Below, piece after piece: positions 37,009 through 48,233 of a stretch of DNA of 64,000 bases. Under the pieces are notes generated by a model. The model had not been told where the DNA came from, did no database searches, and was given only the letters and a program-made list of their open reading frames with translations. Location of the stretch: assembly GCA_900239685.1 (NCBI GenBank), contig OENT01000441.1, forward strand, positions 52,678 through 116,677, given 5' to 3'. Position 1 is the first letter of the stretch, and every line of letters starts with the position of its first letter. The DNA is from Rotaria macrura. Its lineage: Eukaryota; Rotifera; Eurotatoria; Philodinida; Philodinidae. The translations under genes were made by a program, and so were the position numbers.

Positions 37009-37995
37009 TTTTCGAGTAGGGGTGACCCTTTATCTTTATTTTCATTTATACTAAAGGATAAAGATAAATGAATCATTTATCTTTAGAAAATAAAGGAAAA
37101 ATAAAGGAATAAAGAATTATGCTTTTCGATCGAGAACGGGGCTAAAAGTATTCCAGGATTATGGAACTCACTGTCAAGAGAATTTCTTTTCATTGGACGG
37201 ATGTGTTTCGACTGAAGCTTGAGTCTTGACAAGCAAAATCATATGGTAGTTTTTTCCTAGTATTTAGTGTATTTTTGCTAGAAAAAAGACGATTGAATTA
37301 AAACTAGTACCATATTCAGAATCAGTATTGAAAATGGAACAAACCTATGTGTGTTTCGCATATTATTTCAATATATTTAATTTTATCGAAAAATTCACCC
37401 TACTCCCCCTCAGGAATTTCGGGCAAAACAAATAGATCTATGGAAAACGTTGTTATAATCTGTTGAAAATACTCGGGTTTATGTTCTACTGTTATTTTAC
37501 AAGTTTATGGAATATTGGTACCCACTAAAATCAAATTTTCCTAAGGTTCTTTTTTTTGCCCGAAATTCCCGAGGGGGAGTAGGGTGAATTTTTCGATAAA
37601 ATTAAATATATTGAAATAATATGCGAAACACACATAGGTTTGTTCCATTTTCAATACTGATTCTGAATATGATACTAGTTTTAATTCAATCGTCTTTTTT
37701 CTAGCAAAAATACACTAAATACTAGGAAAAAACTACCATATGATTTTGCTTGTCAAGACTCAAGCTTCAGTCGAAACACATCCGTCCAATGAAAAGAAAT
37801 TCTCTTGACAGTGAGTTCCATAATCCTGGAATACTTTTAGCCCCGTTCTCGATCGAAAAGCATAATTCTTTATTCCTTTATTTTTCCTTTATTTTCTAAA
37901 GATAAATGATTTACTTATCTTTAGTTTCTAAAGATAAAGGATTCATTTATCTTTATTTAGTAAAGTAACACTAAATGACCACCCCTATTTTCGAG
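37009..37995. mobile_element. hAT-type fold-back element C (nested in A)
   Basis: The element spans 37017-37987 (971 bp) between perfect 8-bp duplications TTTTCGAG (37009-37016 and 37988-37995). It is almost all inverted repeat: the left arm (37017 to about 37428) and right arm (about 37554 to 37987) are complementary over roughly 410-430 bp around a spacer of about 125 bp. Over the inner 130 bp of the arms I count only two or three differences. Tips are TAGGGGTG; TATCTTTA-like repeats fill the first 80 bp of each arm. No coding capacity. It is probably the youngest of the nest, judging by arm identity. Confidence 0.88.
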
Positions 37996-38274
37996 ACTAA
38001 CTAGCTAAACTTATAAATTAATTAGTATATTGTTTTTGGAGAGGAAACGAAGAATAAAGCTAATCAAATTATGAAAATAGTGAAAATTCAGTTGTTTTCT
38101 ACAAAAGAAGTTGAATTTCATCGGGTTTCTCAATCATATCCTCGATTCCGAGGGGAGAGATAATGTACCCAAACGATGTACCCCATTCTAAAAAGGAATA
38201 TACCCCACATATACCCCATTTTGACTTTCATACACCCCATTTGAAAACTAAGAAATAGCAGCCCTGTTCGAAAT

Positions 38275-39150
38275 ACTTTTAATTGAAACAATACGAGCAG
38301 TAACGCGCCACTCCTTCTGTGTATCAGTAACGAATTTGTAATTACAACTAGCTATAGGTAATGAATCGTATATTAAATAATCAATTGTATTCGTTCATTA
38401 GTAGCTATTGCTAGATATCGATGGAGTTCTCGTAGTTTTGATTTTGACAATGTTTGCTTTTCAAGATGTTTTTCTACTTTAATCAGATGGTCTTTTGAAA
38501 AGTCAATTTTCTAATTTCCAATACCATCAATAATCATAATTTGAGTTATCAATTCATCTAATTATAGGAATCATACATCATGAAGATAATTAAAATGATC
38601 AATCGCATTTACTCATTTGAAGAATGCCATACAATATAATTGAGTTCTAGAAATGACAAATTTGACCGTGTCTGCTGTTGTGCAACCGTTGCTCTGTTGT
38701 TCGATACGTCATTTTCCTAGTTTTCAAAGTCGAATACTTCTGCATGGAAGTGAAATAGTCGACTCTTTTACAAATAATGGTACATAAATGATGCATTTTC
38801 TACGATAGTCTTTAGTTTTTAATTCAGATTGATTTGCTTTAGTAATAGGCGTTTCTGACTTCGAATCCCATCATGTAATCTGAAAATATCACCTGGTTGT
38901 AATCTAGTAATTAATAAGTTGCATGGCATAGGTACCCATAGATGTTCATAATTAACTACGCTCATAATGATTATTGACGAGCAACTTTTCATATATATTC
39001 ATTAACATTCACGATACATATGAAGTAACGACTTCATGTATAAAAATCTGATTTGAATGACTTTCTGTTCGGACTGATCTTGATGATACCTCTGAAGATA
39101 TCAAGAATAGGAATATTAAACTTACCCAAGTGAAAAAATCAGACATTAAC
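38275..39150. other. Intergenic, no gene seen
   Basis: AT-rich sequence between the transposon nest and a small inverted-repeat element. No coding or RNA gene signal is seen. Confidence 0.5.
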
Positions 39151-39151
39151 T

Positions 39152-39372
39152 CTTGTAAGATCAGATGAAATCGTACAAAAAAATTCCTAGTCTCAGATAT
39201 CTTACATCAATCCGTACAGTAAGTTTCTTGTAAGATGTTATTGTCGCATAAGATTTTCTATAGTCAGATCTGACACAAGAAAAAGATCTGTCAAGAGTTT
39301 TACAGTAAGACTTGATGACAGACTTCTGAGACCACGACTTTTTGTACGATTTTTCGTCTGATCTTACAAGAT
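39152..39372. repeat. Inverted-repeat (MITE-like) element
   Basis: About 220 bp with imperfect inverted arms. The left arm begins CTTGTAAGATCAGATGAAAT, and the complement of the right arm begins CTTGTAAGATCAGACGAAAA; both continue with CGTACAAAAA and GTCTCAGA. Extra AGATCTGA-type units occur inside and just outside. No clear target-site duplication was found, so the exact ends and superfamily are uncertain. Confidence 0.6.
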
Positions 39373-40347
39373 GATACAAAATCAGACGCAGAATCTTGTC
39401 AGATCTTAGTATCTGATGGTTTACACTATTAAACCTTAAGATGAATCGGTATCTAGTTCTGTTGTTAGTTTATTTTCAATCTATGTAGAAAAAGTAGAAT
39501 CACAAAAGAAAAAACTAATTTAATTCTTAATTTCAAATAAAATCTATGAAAAACTTATTCTAAATGTCTAATCAACAAATGACTAGCATCTATTTGTAAA
39601 TTCTAACGAGGCAATGCACTGGTAACAAACATTGAAGTAGTTGGCAGTATCTAATATTTTGTTACCAAAATGAATCTGATATATCTTTCTTTTGACGAGT
39701 ATTTTTCTATGTTTTGTTTTAGACCGTTACTAAAGCAATAATTATTCTATAAGACTTGACATTAACTGAGACATCGCCAGATAATGATTAGCACTATCAA
39801 AATCAACTGCCTGAATAGGCTATGAATGTTTTTTCTTCTTGTCGTGTTGATTATTAGTAGTGTCACATTGAATACCGTCAGATAGCAACATTGGACAAAC
39901 TACGAAGGCAAGCAAATCCATTTGTCGCATCGTATTATGGGTCATGGAAGCCTAGGAATATTAGTAACTATCTATATAAATGTTACTGTTTACAAGATCG
40001 ATCTGATGAGCTCTTAATCAAGCGAAGAGTGTTTTGAAAATATTCATAAAAAAACAAGTGTCAGTAGCTATCACATATTATAATTCATGGTTGACTCGTG
40101 AGAAAATAATCGTCTCCCTATAAATGATTAGTATATTGGAATGCATGCTGAGCATAAGCCATGTAGTTCTACATATTAGTGTTATCTGTAATTTATTTCT
40201 TATAAATATGGAGTATCTTTTGTGTTTGTATAAGTTAGTTGTACACATCCAAATTAGTATCGTAGGTTTTTTTTGTTATTTATTTTTCTAAATGGCAGAT
40301 TAAGAAAGGCAATGTACAACTTTTCAAGTATCATATAATTACAATGA
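39373..40347. other. Intergenic, no gene seen
   Basis: AT-rich sequence downstream (on the minus strand) of the next gene. It contains more AGATCT-like units at its left edge and nothing else recognised. Confidence 0.5.
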
Positions 40348-40986
40348 TTATTGAGTGGAGCGAATTTTCATAATGGATCGCTGCTGATAACATTCTTGAA
40401 GTTTAGATGGGTCAAATCGTTCTTCATTGGATCGTATGAAACTGACTGCTGCTTGTATTAAATGATAAACAGTCTCTTCAAGATGATCATCACGGGAATC
40501 ACTCACAGAAAAATATTGAAGTATAGATAGAAAATCTTTGTAAGCCGATTCATCACTTTTGCCGGTGATAAGATCGGTTACAATTGAAGTTAATTTAATT
40601 ATGTCAATATCCTTCGATGATTTTTTCTTCGTACAATTCCCCACGGCATCTTTGATTACTGATCTATTTTCATTAACATCCGTAGGTATCTGTGTTAATT
40701 GAAATAATTTATTTTGTGCTTGTTCAGTCTTTCGTTCGAGGGAACGAATTGTTTGCGGGAATGTATCTGGTTCCTTTTTTAACGTCTTTTTATCAGACCA
40801 ATCATCAACATCACATTGCCAGCCAACTGTCGATACTTTTAAGTTATCAATATCTGATTTATTATCATTTTCTTGTTTAAAAGATGGATGCATTTGTGCA
40901 CGAATACTATCCAGAAGTGGCAGTGGTGGTGCAGTGGAAGTAGTTACATTTTTTGAGGTACCACTTTTCTTATGTGATCTTGGCAT
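40348..40986 (-). CDS. Hypothetical soluble protein (212 aa)
   Basis: An ATG-started single exon; the start MPRSHKKSGTSKN is chosen because it is the first ATG, and the frame remains open only a few codons upstream. The N-terminal third is basic and disordered, then TVGWQCDVDDWSDKK, a likely coiled segment (IRSLERKTEQAQNKLFQL), and a helical C-terminal half (IDIIKLTSIVTDLITGKSDESAYKDF, cut here; LEETVYHLIQAAVSFIRSNE). No membrane segment. I do not recognise the family, although the C-terminal half looks like a conserved alpha-helical domain. Its neighbour on the same strand is the SRSF3-like gene, starting about 2 kb upstream. Confidence 0.6.
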   Translation of the reverse strand: MPRSHKKSGTSKNVTTSTAPPLPLLDSIRAQMHPSFKQENDNKSDIDNLKVSTVGWQCDVDDWSDKKTLKKEPDTFPQTIRSLERKTEQAQNKLFQLTQIPTDVNENRSVIKDAVGNCTKKKSSKDIDIIKLTSIVTDLITGKSDESAYKDFLSILQYFSVSDSRDDHLEETVYHLIQAAVSFIRSNEERFDPSKLQECYQQRSIMKIRSTQ

Positions 40987-41416
40987 TTTTATTACTAACA
41001 GTTTCAATTATTTACATCTACAAAACAAAGTTTATTAATTGTAGAATCGCTATACGAATGTCACGTAACGTTCCGAGAAACAGATCAATCTTATTCATAA
41101 TCAGAATGCATATTACATTTCAATTGTAATCACGTCAAAATTCTTTCAAACTAGAAGATTCCGAAAAATCTCATAAATGTTTATTGAGAACATAAGAGAA
41201 AAGCATGTCAAATAAAGATCGACTCTCTTGGTTTTATTTTAATAATAATCTGTTCCTTCAAACACGCACATACAACGATCAGTTGAACAGAAATAAAGCC
41301 ATTGACAACACACAAACAAACAAAAGAAAAAGAAAGAAGAATTTCTTTACACAACACACGCGCTTAACTATGGAATACAACGAAAAAAAAACGAAACTCA
41401 GGCAATCAACATAGAT

Positions 41417-43031
41417 CTAATCTTCGTCATTGTTTTTCATTTCACCATCGCCTGTTGTTGGTGATGAATGACTTTCATCATTGTCATCTTGTTCAACAAT
41501 TTTTTCATTGTTTGATTTATCATTATCACTTTTCTTTCCTTCTTTTTTGTTTTCATCTTCTTTCGATGCAGATCGAGATGCACGATCGCGATTTTTGTCA
41601 ACCGGTGTCGATGAACGTTCGCGTGATGAACTAAACAAAAGAACGATTAATTTCCTTTTTTCAAAGTACAACCATGGTCCCCTTTTACCTTCGTTGACGA
41701 GATCGTCTACAAGATTTAAAGGAACAGGCAAGGCATACGTTACATTTTTGTTCATGAAAGTTAAACTTACTTTTTTTCAGCCGGAGATCGACTGGATGAT
41801 GAACGACGTTTACGTTTGCTTTCTTTTTTTGAGCGTGAATGTGATCGAGAACGACGATGTCGCCGTGAAGATCGATGTTCTTCCCGCGATGATGAACGCG
41901 AGCTATATCAACAATGATCAATGACAATGGATAATTTTCATTTCATTGATTTCAATAAGAAAAACGAATGGCTTACCGGGATCGACTTGGCGAACGTCGT
42001 CGTTCACGTCGATTTGGTCGTCGTTCATCCTCATTTTCTCGTTTTCCATCTGGTGATCTAAACATATGAACGTTCATTATGCATAAAATTCTGTTCTCAG
42101 TCTCAAAATAATAACCAACGACATTTATGAAAAAAACATATCATCTTCATAATTCTATGAATATAGCATGTTCATGCCACCGCACAATGTTTTTTTGTCA
42201 AAGACTTTGAAATAAAATTACTCACTGTTTGAAGAGAAGAATACGCAGAGGAGAACTGCAGATTAGGAGATCAGCTGGCTGAAAAGTGTCTGTAGAAATG
42301 CCGCTGTATACATGTGTAGAAATACGATCAGAATAGATGAACATGAACAACTGAGATGATGATCATGGATGAACATAGGCAGCAACAACGCTGAACGAAT
42401 AGGACATAAATAAATGGGATTAACATGAGAGAAAACAAAAACAAAAAACAACAATTTGATAAATAGATTTTTTTCTTTCATTTTTTTTATCCTTCTATCT
42501 CAATGTGTAAGTTAGTAGAAAAAATGGAAACGTATGCTTGATATAGTAAAAACATTTCCGTTAGACAATTATTGGCTTACCGATAACCTGGTGATCTTTG
42601 ACGTAAATATCCACGTCCAAAGGATCCACCTTTTTTACCTCCTGTTGGCCGTGCATGTTCAACACGAACCCGACGTCCACAAATGGTTCTAAATCACCAA
42701 AATACAATTCAATGTAAGTCACAGTTCACCGCATTCATCAACTTTTTTTTGTACTTACCGTCCATCAAGTTCTTCAACAGCACGTTCAGCATCGTCGGCA
42801 TGTTTGTAAACAATAAAAGCAAAACCTGGTGGATTACGTGCTACCCAACAGTCAACAAGTGGACCGAAAGCATCAAACTCTCTTTCCAAGTCAAACTTAT
42901 TCGTACGGCTTCCTATACATGAAATTGCGTTAGTTTCTTCTTGTTTTTCTCTTCCAATTACAATACTTACCAAGATCACCACAAAACACTCGATAACCTC
43001 CGAAATTTCTATCATACTGCGGACCACCCAT
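41417..43031 (-). CDS. SRSF3-like serine/arginine-rich splicing factor
   Basis: Six exons: 43031-42971, 42912-42759, 42688-42581, 42057-41977, 41902-41771, 41630-41417 (750 nt, 249 aa; phases agree at every junction). A single RRM occupies residues about 13-85, with RNP2 as RVFCGDL and RNP1 as PPGFAFIVYK. FDLEREFDAFGPLVDCWVAR and DGRTICGRRVRVE are characteristic of the SRSF3/SRSF7/Rbp1 group. A Gly/Arg linker follows, then an RS domain (SRSRSSSRE, RSRSHSRSK, RKRRSSSSRSP) and an acidic Lys/Asp-rich tail. There is no CCHC zinc knuckle, so SRSF3 is a better match than SRSF7. Expected nuclear role: binding exonic enhancers and recruiting the spliceosome, with regulation by phosphorylation of the RS domain. 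Intron 3 (42058-42580, 523 bp) is far longer than the others (59, 70, 74, 140 bp), a hint of an unannotated alternative exon. Confidence 0.88.
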
Positions 43032-45588
43032 TGTTGTCACTTAAATTTTCAATAAGATGAATGTCGTAGTTTTATTCCTTAGTGTCCGAAGTTTATTCTA
43101 AAGGAAAAGAAGAATGGTCGGCATTGATATATATATTACTCAATGAGAATGATTCTTGTTTTTTTTTGTGTTCGATTAGATAGACATATTTCTTTCTTCG
43201 TACGTCCGTCTATTCGTCATGTGTATTTTTTTAAGTTGTTAATGCATTAAAGAACAGTGATTTGATTCGTTGGTTGTCTATCGAATTACAAGCAATCTTA
43301 CCAAGCAGCAGCAGTTTGTCGTTGTCGTTCTCATGTCATGTTGAAGAAAAATTACGTAAATCTCTGATATGCAATGATTTTTAACGCTACCTTTTGTTTT
43401 GTAGTATACATCGATTAACTACGGTCAGAAAATACGATAATATAATAGTGTGTATACATAAAAACGGATGTAGTTTACTTCAATCGGAATAGGAATAAAA
43501 CGAGCATAGACAACGAAATGATGGGCATAAGATAAAGTATTTAAATATAATGAATAGCGTATTATTTTCAATCTTAAAAAGTTGACACCCTGGTAAATGA
43601 GTTCTTCCTCTAGGTTTAAACTCCTCTTTCGAAAATTCGTTGTCTTCCATGCGGACGCAAAATCATACAGTTCTATGCCTACGTTTGAGATATATTATTT
43701 AATAAAACTTTTTCATAAAATATTCAAATCGTGACAAGAGCGTTAGTTGACGTTTGTCAATCGTTTTCAGAAATAAGGTTATTTTCGAAACTTGACCAGA
43801 AATTCATTAGCAAGGTTCGATTGCTTATTTTTTTAATTTGTAAAAGTATGGGAAAAGTTCAGCACGTGGAACGCGAAAATTATCATTCTTGAAAAATTTC
43901 TGTTAAAGTCTATTCGAAAGCGTTACCGAAGCTATCCTTGTAGTATATGTGAAATCTTTTAGAAAAACGTGATCGTGCCATAGATAGAAGCATACTACAT
44001 TTCGAAAATCTTTATTTGATTAATCATCTTCATTAGGTTGATTTTCAGTTGTAAATATTAGTATATTCAACGTGATTGTGTTCAAGACAAGTCGAGTAGA
44101 TAGAAAAGTGTTTCATCTCAGAATTATAATTTGGTATGATTTGATTGACGTTAAAATGTATCGAAACTATACTACTAAGTCATAAATTTCAGAGAAAAGT
44201 CTTTTGTATGCACTCGATGTGTCTTGAAATCAAGCATAAGGAAAAAAGAATTTTTTCCAATTCGATATTAACAGTTTTCAAATATTTTTGTCGAATAAAA
44301 ATCTACAATACATATTGTTCCTTTTCTGTCGCCTAAGAAAAGAGAATGCACTAACAGAAGATTTTCCTAATACAAAAATAATAATTTCATGAACAATTAC
44401 GATTAGAATTCAACAGGAATTTTTAAAGAACGATATATTCTCTGACACAGGTGCTAAATGTGTGACATGCTTATCCTAGAATAAGAGTGAGAAAGTCGAA
44501 CGTCATTAATGCGGTTTTTACTATGTTTTAAATGAAATCTTATTTCTGAAAAACTATTAACATATGATAAATTATTTCTTTAAACGATCGAAATTAGTTG
44601 AATAGTTTTAGCATGGAACTAGCTAATAAGGCATCACATCTGACGACGTACGTTTTTGAAGTTCGAATCGATTAATTCTACATGAAGATATGAGTCATTG
44701 TTATTATGTTCAGTTGACTTCAAATTTTTCTTCATTAGGCAGAAAATTGGCAAAACTATTAATTAAAGCTTTTAGCAAAAATCATGTTGACTTTTCTGAT
44801 TTGAGATAAATATCTCTTCGCAGATGTCTCAAGAGAAAAGCTGCAATCGAGATTGTGAATAACTCTTATTATAGAAGATGTTGTTTCTTTCTCAAATGCT
44901 CGGGAATATTTCACATAGGCAATTGGTCAATTTTCTATTGGAATCCATAAAAATAGAGCGGTAAGCTCCATATGAGAGAATGTTCTTGTGCATCGGGACA
45001 TGTCTAAAATCTGTCACTTGCGTGTTATAAGTTGATGAATCACCACTAATATCGTATATATCAATCATTGTTTATCTGAAATAGTCCTACTATTGACTCA
45101 TAAGATGGATGTTAAACTGTCAGACGTTTTGTGAGTCATCCATCGTCAGTAGGCTCTGATTCAGTTGGTTATGCATTTCATTCTTAAATTGGAATTCATG
45201 TATCTTACAGTGGGAGGAGATTATGAGAAAACATAACGTTCAATTTACAAGTGAGTGAAATGCTGCATGTGCATTGAAACTCATTACCTGCTTGGGTTTG
45301 AAACAAAAACAGTTTTGTTAGTGCTGCTCTCTAGCATACGTACCCAACTCGGGGCTACAGAAATAGAGAGAATATGTCAATTCTTCCATTAAACTTAATA
45401 GAATTGAACTGATTTTTCTGACTCTCCACGATTATAGCTGAAAATAGTTTGTTTTATTTATTAACTGGAGATTTCACATAGATGTCATTGGTTGTAAGTG
45501 CATCTGCCAATATTTATAAGAGAGACATATTTTTGGTCCTCTGTCAGTTTACAAAATATTGACCATAGTTTCTTTGTATTTTTGAGAG
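43032..45588. other. Intergenic between divergent genes
   Basis: About 2.6 kb between the SRSF3-like start (minus) and the TAF12 start (plus). It must hold both promoters. No other gene is seen. Confidence 0.5.
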
Positions 45589-46283
45589 ATGGCATATCGA
45601 AATGAAAATGGTTTTATTCGTTCAACTAATACAGCCACATCAGCAGCAACGTCTGGAACATCCGTAGCCGATGCTGATCGAACAGTAATTTGATGAAATA
45701 GTAAACAACTTTTTCTCCATTGTATTTCTTTTTATTTTTGCAGCTTTTGGATAAACGTGCTGTTCAAGAACTCATTAAACAAGTCGATCCATTGATGCAA
45801 ATAGATGAAGAAGTTGAAGATGTTTGTATATATGAATAATCATCGAGTCATATTTGACTTTTATCCTATTTGTGTAGATGTTAATTCAAATAGCAGAGGA
45901 ATTCGTTGATTCCACATTAACTGCGTCATGTCAAAATGCAAAACATAGAAAATCAAATACTGTCGAAGCAAAAGATGTTCAATTGTATCTTGGTATGAGG
46001 AAGTCTTATATTGGCTGTTCTTTTTATCGGTGTTTTGTCTCTTTTTTAGAACGAACATACAGCATGTGGATCCCAGGTTTTGGCACAGAAGATCCGAAAC
46101 AATATAAAAAATTTTTAACTAACGATGCACTCAAAGCAGTAAGCTATACTTGGATAATAAATACATGATGCATTCAGTTATTTATTGACTTCTATCTATT
46201 AGTCATTGAGAACACCATATATATCGTCGACAACAAATGCAAAATCATCAAATTCGAAACAACAACCATCTCAATCCAGTTAA
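45589..46283 (+). CDS. TAF12: TFIID subunit 12
   Basis: Five exons: 45589-45684, 45744-45821, 45878-45992, 46050-46138, 46203-46283 (459 nt, 152 aa; introns 59, 56, 57 and 64 bp). A short Ser/Thr-rich N-terminus (about 32 residues) leads into the TAF12 histone fold: LLDKRAVQELIKQVDP, then MLIQIAEEFVDSTLTASCQ, NAKHRKSNTVEAKDVQLYLE, and the TAF12-specific tail YSMWIPGFGTEDPKQYKK. Known role of the family: pairs with TAF4 through the H2B-like histone fold in TFIID, and also occurs in SAGA. It acts in the nucleus in RNA polymerase II initiation. The protein is close to the usual metazoan size (about 160 aa); the last exon is a low-complexity Ser/Gln tail. The family is clear and all splice sites are canonical. 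Confidence 0.93.
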
Positions 46284-47183
46284 TTAGGAAAATGCATACG
46301 TCCTTTTGCTTTCCAGTGTTTATATTGTTAAGAATAAAAATAAAATCATGTAAATAATCTGCATAAATATATTTCTTCAGTTTCATTTACAAAAATTATA
46401 TGATATTTTTTAAAATTAAACATGTTTATCCGCTATTGATTATAGCGTTCTACATGAAATAAAATAGGTTTCCTAATCAAGCTAATGCTAGATTTCTACA
46501 GTGATTTCAGATTAAATTCAATTAGTTTTTGTGAATAAATTAATGAAGATTATCCAAAATATTCGAAAGTTCACCAAAGAAAATAATTTTAGAAACTTAT
46601 GTTTTTCTTCCGATTAAAGATGCTAATGATGTGATTAGAAATTATTTTATTAGATAAATAACCTTTGTGCATACTGGTTATCATTACTTTTTTTGTATCA
46701 TTGATTTAGCTACAAAAATCAAGAATACACAGTTGTTCTCTATTATTAATATGATATTATATTTAACTATTTTAATACGCACAGAACTGTAAGATTGCGT
46801 GGTAAGTGAGAGAGTACGCACAGGCTGTTTAATTTTGAGAGTGTAGGTGAACTAGGAGAAAAGAGTTCAGGTGCCAAGAATCTCCTTCATTATACGTTCA
46901 TATTTCTAAGTCTATTTTGTTTCATCAATAAATTTCTCTTGATAGATCTATGATGTGCAGAGTTTGCATTACTTATCGTTTTCTTTTTAACCATCAATCT
47001 CTATTGCAAGAAACAATCAAAAGTATTCTAAAATGTAAATGCTAAGTAAAATTTTACGAAGTATATAAATTGAAGTTAGAACTGCGGATGTATTGCCTTC
47101 GAAACTCTATTGATTGACGTATTTAGTGAATAATTTGTGTTTTTTATTTTCACTCTAGATAATTAATTTATACTACTCTTGTG
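46284..47183. other. Intergenic, no gene seen
   Basis: AT-rich 0.9 kb between TAF12 and the ZIP transporter gene, both on the plus strand. It contains an AATAAA-like signal near 46333 that could serve TAF12. Confidence 0.5.
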
Positions 47184-48233
47184 ATGAATATTGTTATCCT
47201 CAAACTCTTTATTTCGGTCTTATTTTTCTTTTCGACATTCTTCTTTTCAACTCTACCTATCTGTGTTTTTTCATGGATCAAAGATCGTAATAAATTAAAT
47301 TCTACTCGAACACAATTTTCATCATGTTCTTTAAACAAATTAATAACTTTTATAACGTGTTTTGGTGGTGGCATTTTTCTTGGTGTATGTTTACTTGAAT
47401 TATTACCTGAAGTAATATCTCATGTAAATGCTACTATGAAAAATGAATTTCAATATGATAATCAAACATTGAAACATTATCCTATTGCTGAATTTCTAAT
47501 TGGTTGTGGACTGTTTTTTGTCTTACTTATTGAACAAATAATTTTATCATTTCGTACCGTTTCTGTACATTCCATGGCACATATCAGTAAAAGACCAACC
47601 ATAATTATGTCTCACGATGACGATGAAGCATCATTAACAAATATAAATGACAACGATCCTCTAATGAACAAAACTCCAGCTATTGAGCATCATTTTGAAA
47701 TGACTGAACACAAAGATGAAATGATGTCAAAGAAAAATCGCTTAATCATAACAAGAAATTTTATTTTAATATTATCATTAGCTATACATTCTATATTTGA
47801 AGGTGTTGCCCTTGGTTCAAGCAATGAATATAAAACATTTCTTGAATTGTTTTTTGCTGTTATTATTCACAAATCCATTATTGCATTTAGTGTTGGATTA
47901 AAATTAATGTCAATGACAAACAAGCGGTTGGTTTATTTTGCTTGCTTTGTAATATCAACAGCAACACCTATTGGAATATATTTTGTCATCAGCATGCAAG
48001 AATTATTACCACAGAATTCTAGTGCCAAAGTATTTCATGAAGTTTTACGAGCCTTCGCATGTGGAACCTTTTTATATATAACATTTTTTGACGTTCTACC
48101 TAACGAATTAAATATGTCTACTCATAATCGCCAGCATTCATCTAATATTTCTAATCGTTGTCGTATTGTCAAAGTTATGTGTGTATTTATTGGATTTAGT
48201 TTTATTGGTTTACTGTCGTTTCTCATGAAATAA
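47184..48233 (+). CDS. ZIP family zinc/iron transporter (SLC39A1-3-like)
   Basis: Single exon, ATG at 47184, 349 aa, a normal length for the ZIP I/II subfamilies. Eight membrane helices are visible: about residues 5-25, 52-73 (FITCFGGGIFLGVCLLELLP), 98-118, 192-212, 216-238, 245-268, 284-304 and 326-347. The two metal-pore helices carry the family signatures HSIFEGVALG (helix IV, family HSxxEGxxxG) and IIHKSIIAFSVG (helix V). The loop between helices III and IV (about 120-190) is Asp/His/Met-bearing but not strongly His-rich. Expected to move Zn2+ (possibly Fe2+) into the cytosol across the plasma or an organelle membrane. Lack of introns contrasts with its neighbours and may reflect retroposition or intron loss. 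An AATAAA lies about 270 bp downstream. Confidence 0.9.
   Translation: MNIVILKLFISVLFFFSTFFFSTLPICVFSWIKDRNKLNSTRTQFSSCSLNKLITFITCFGGGIFLGVCLLELLPEVISHVNATMKNEFQYDNQTLKHYPIAEFLIGCGLFFVLLIEQIILSFRTVSVHSMAHISKRPTIIMSHDDDEASLTNINDNDPLMNKTPAIEHHFEMTEHKDEMMSKKNRLIITRNFILILSLAIHSIFEGVALGSSNEYKTFLELFFAVIIHKSIIAFSVGLKLMSMTNKRLVYFACFVISTATPIGIYFVISMQELLPQNSSAKVFHEVLRAFACGTFLYITFFDVLPNELNMSTHNRQHSSNISNRCRIVKVMCVFIGFSFIGLLSFLMK

Larger units (their letters stand above)
35942..38274. mobile_element. hAT-type non-autonomous element A (outer of a nest)
   Basis: The element spans 35950-38266 between perfect 8-bp duplications TTCGAAAT (35942-35949 and 38267-38274). Its ends are inverted repeats, CAGGGCTGCCAA on the left and the complement CAGGGCTGCTAT on the right. 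Subterminal copies of TGGGGTAT occur on both sides, facing inwards. The short CAGGG-type termini, subterminal repeats and 8-bp duplication are hallmarks of the hAT superfamily. Removing the two inner elements leaves about 0.8 kb with no transposase frame, so it is non-autonomous. It is the oldest of the three, because B and C sit inside it. Confidence 0.85.

Noticed and set aside
36782-37054. 90-codon frame overlapping the edge of element C
   Set aside because: It lies within element A and runs into the terminus of C, so it is a product of the nested insertion rather than a gene.
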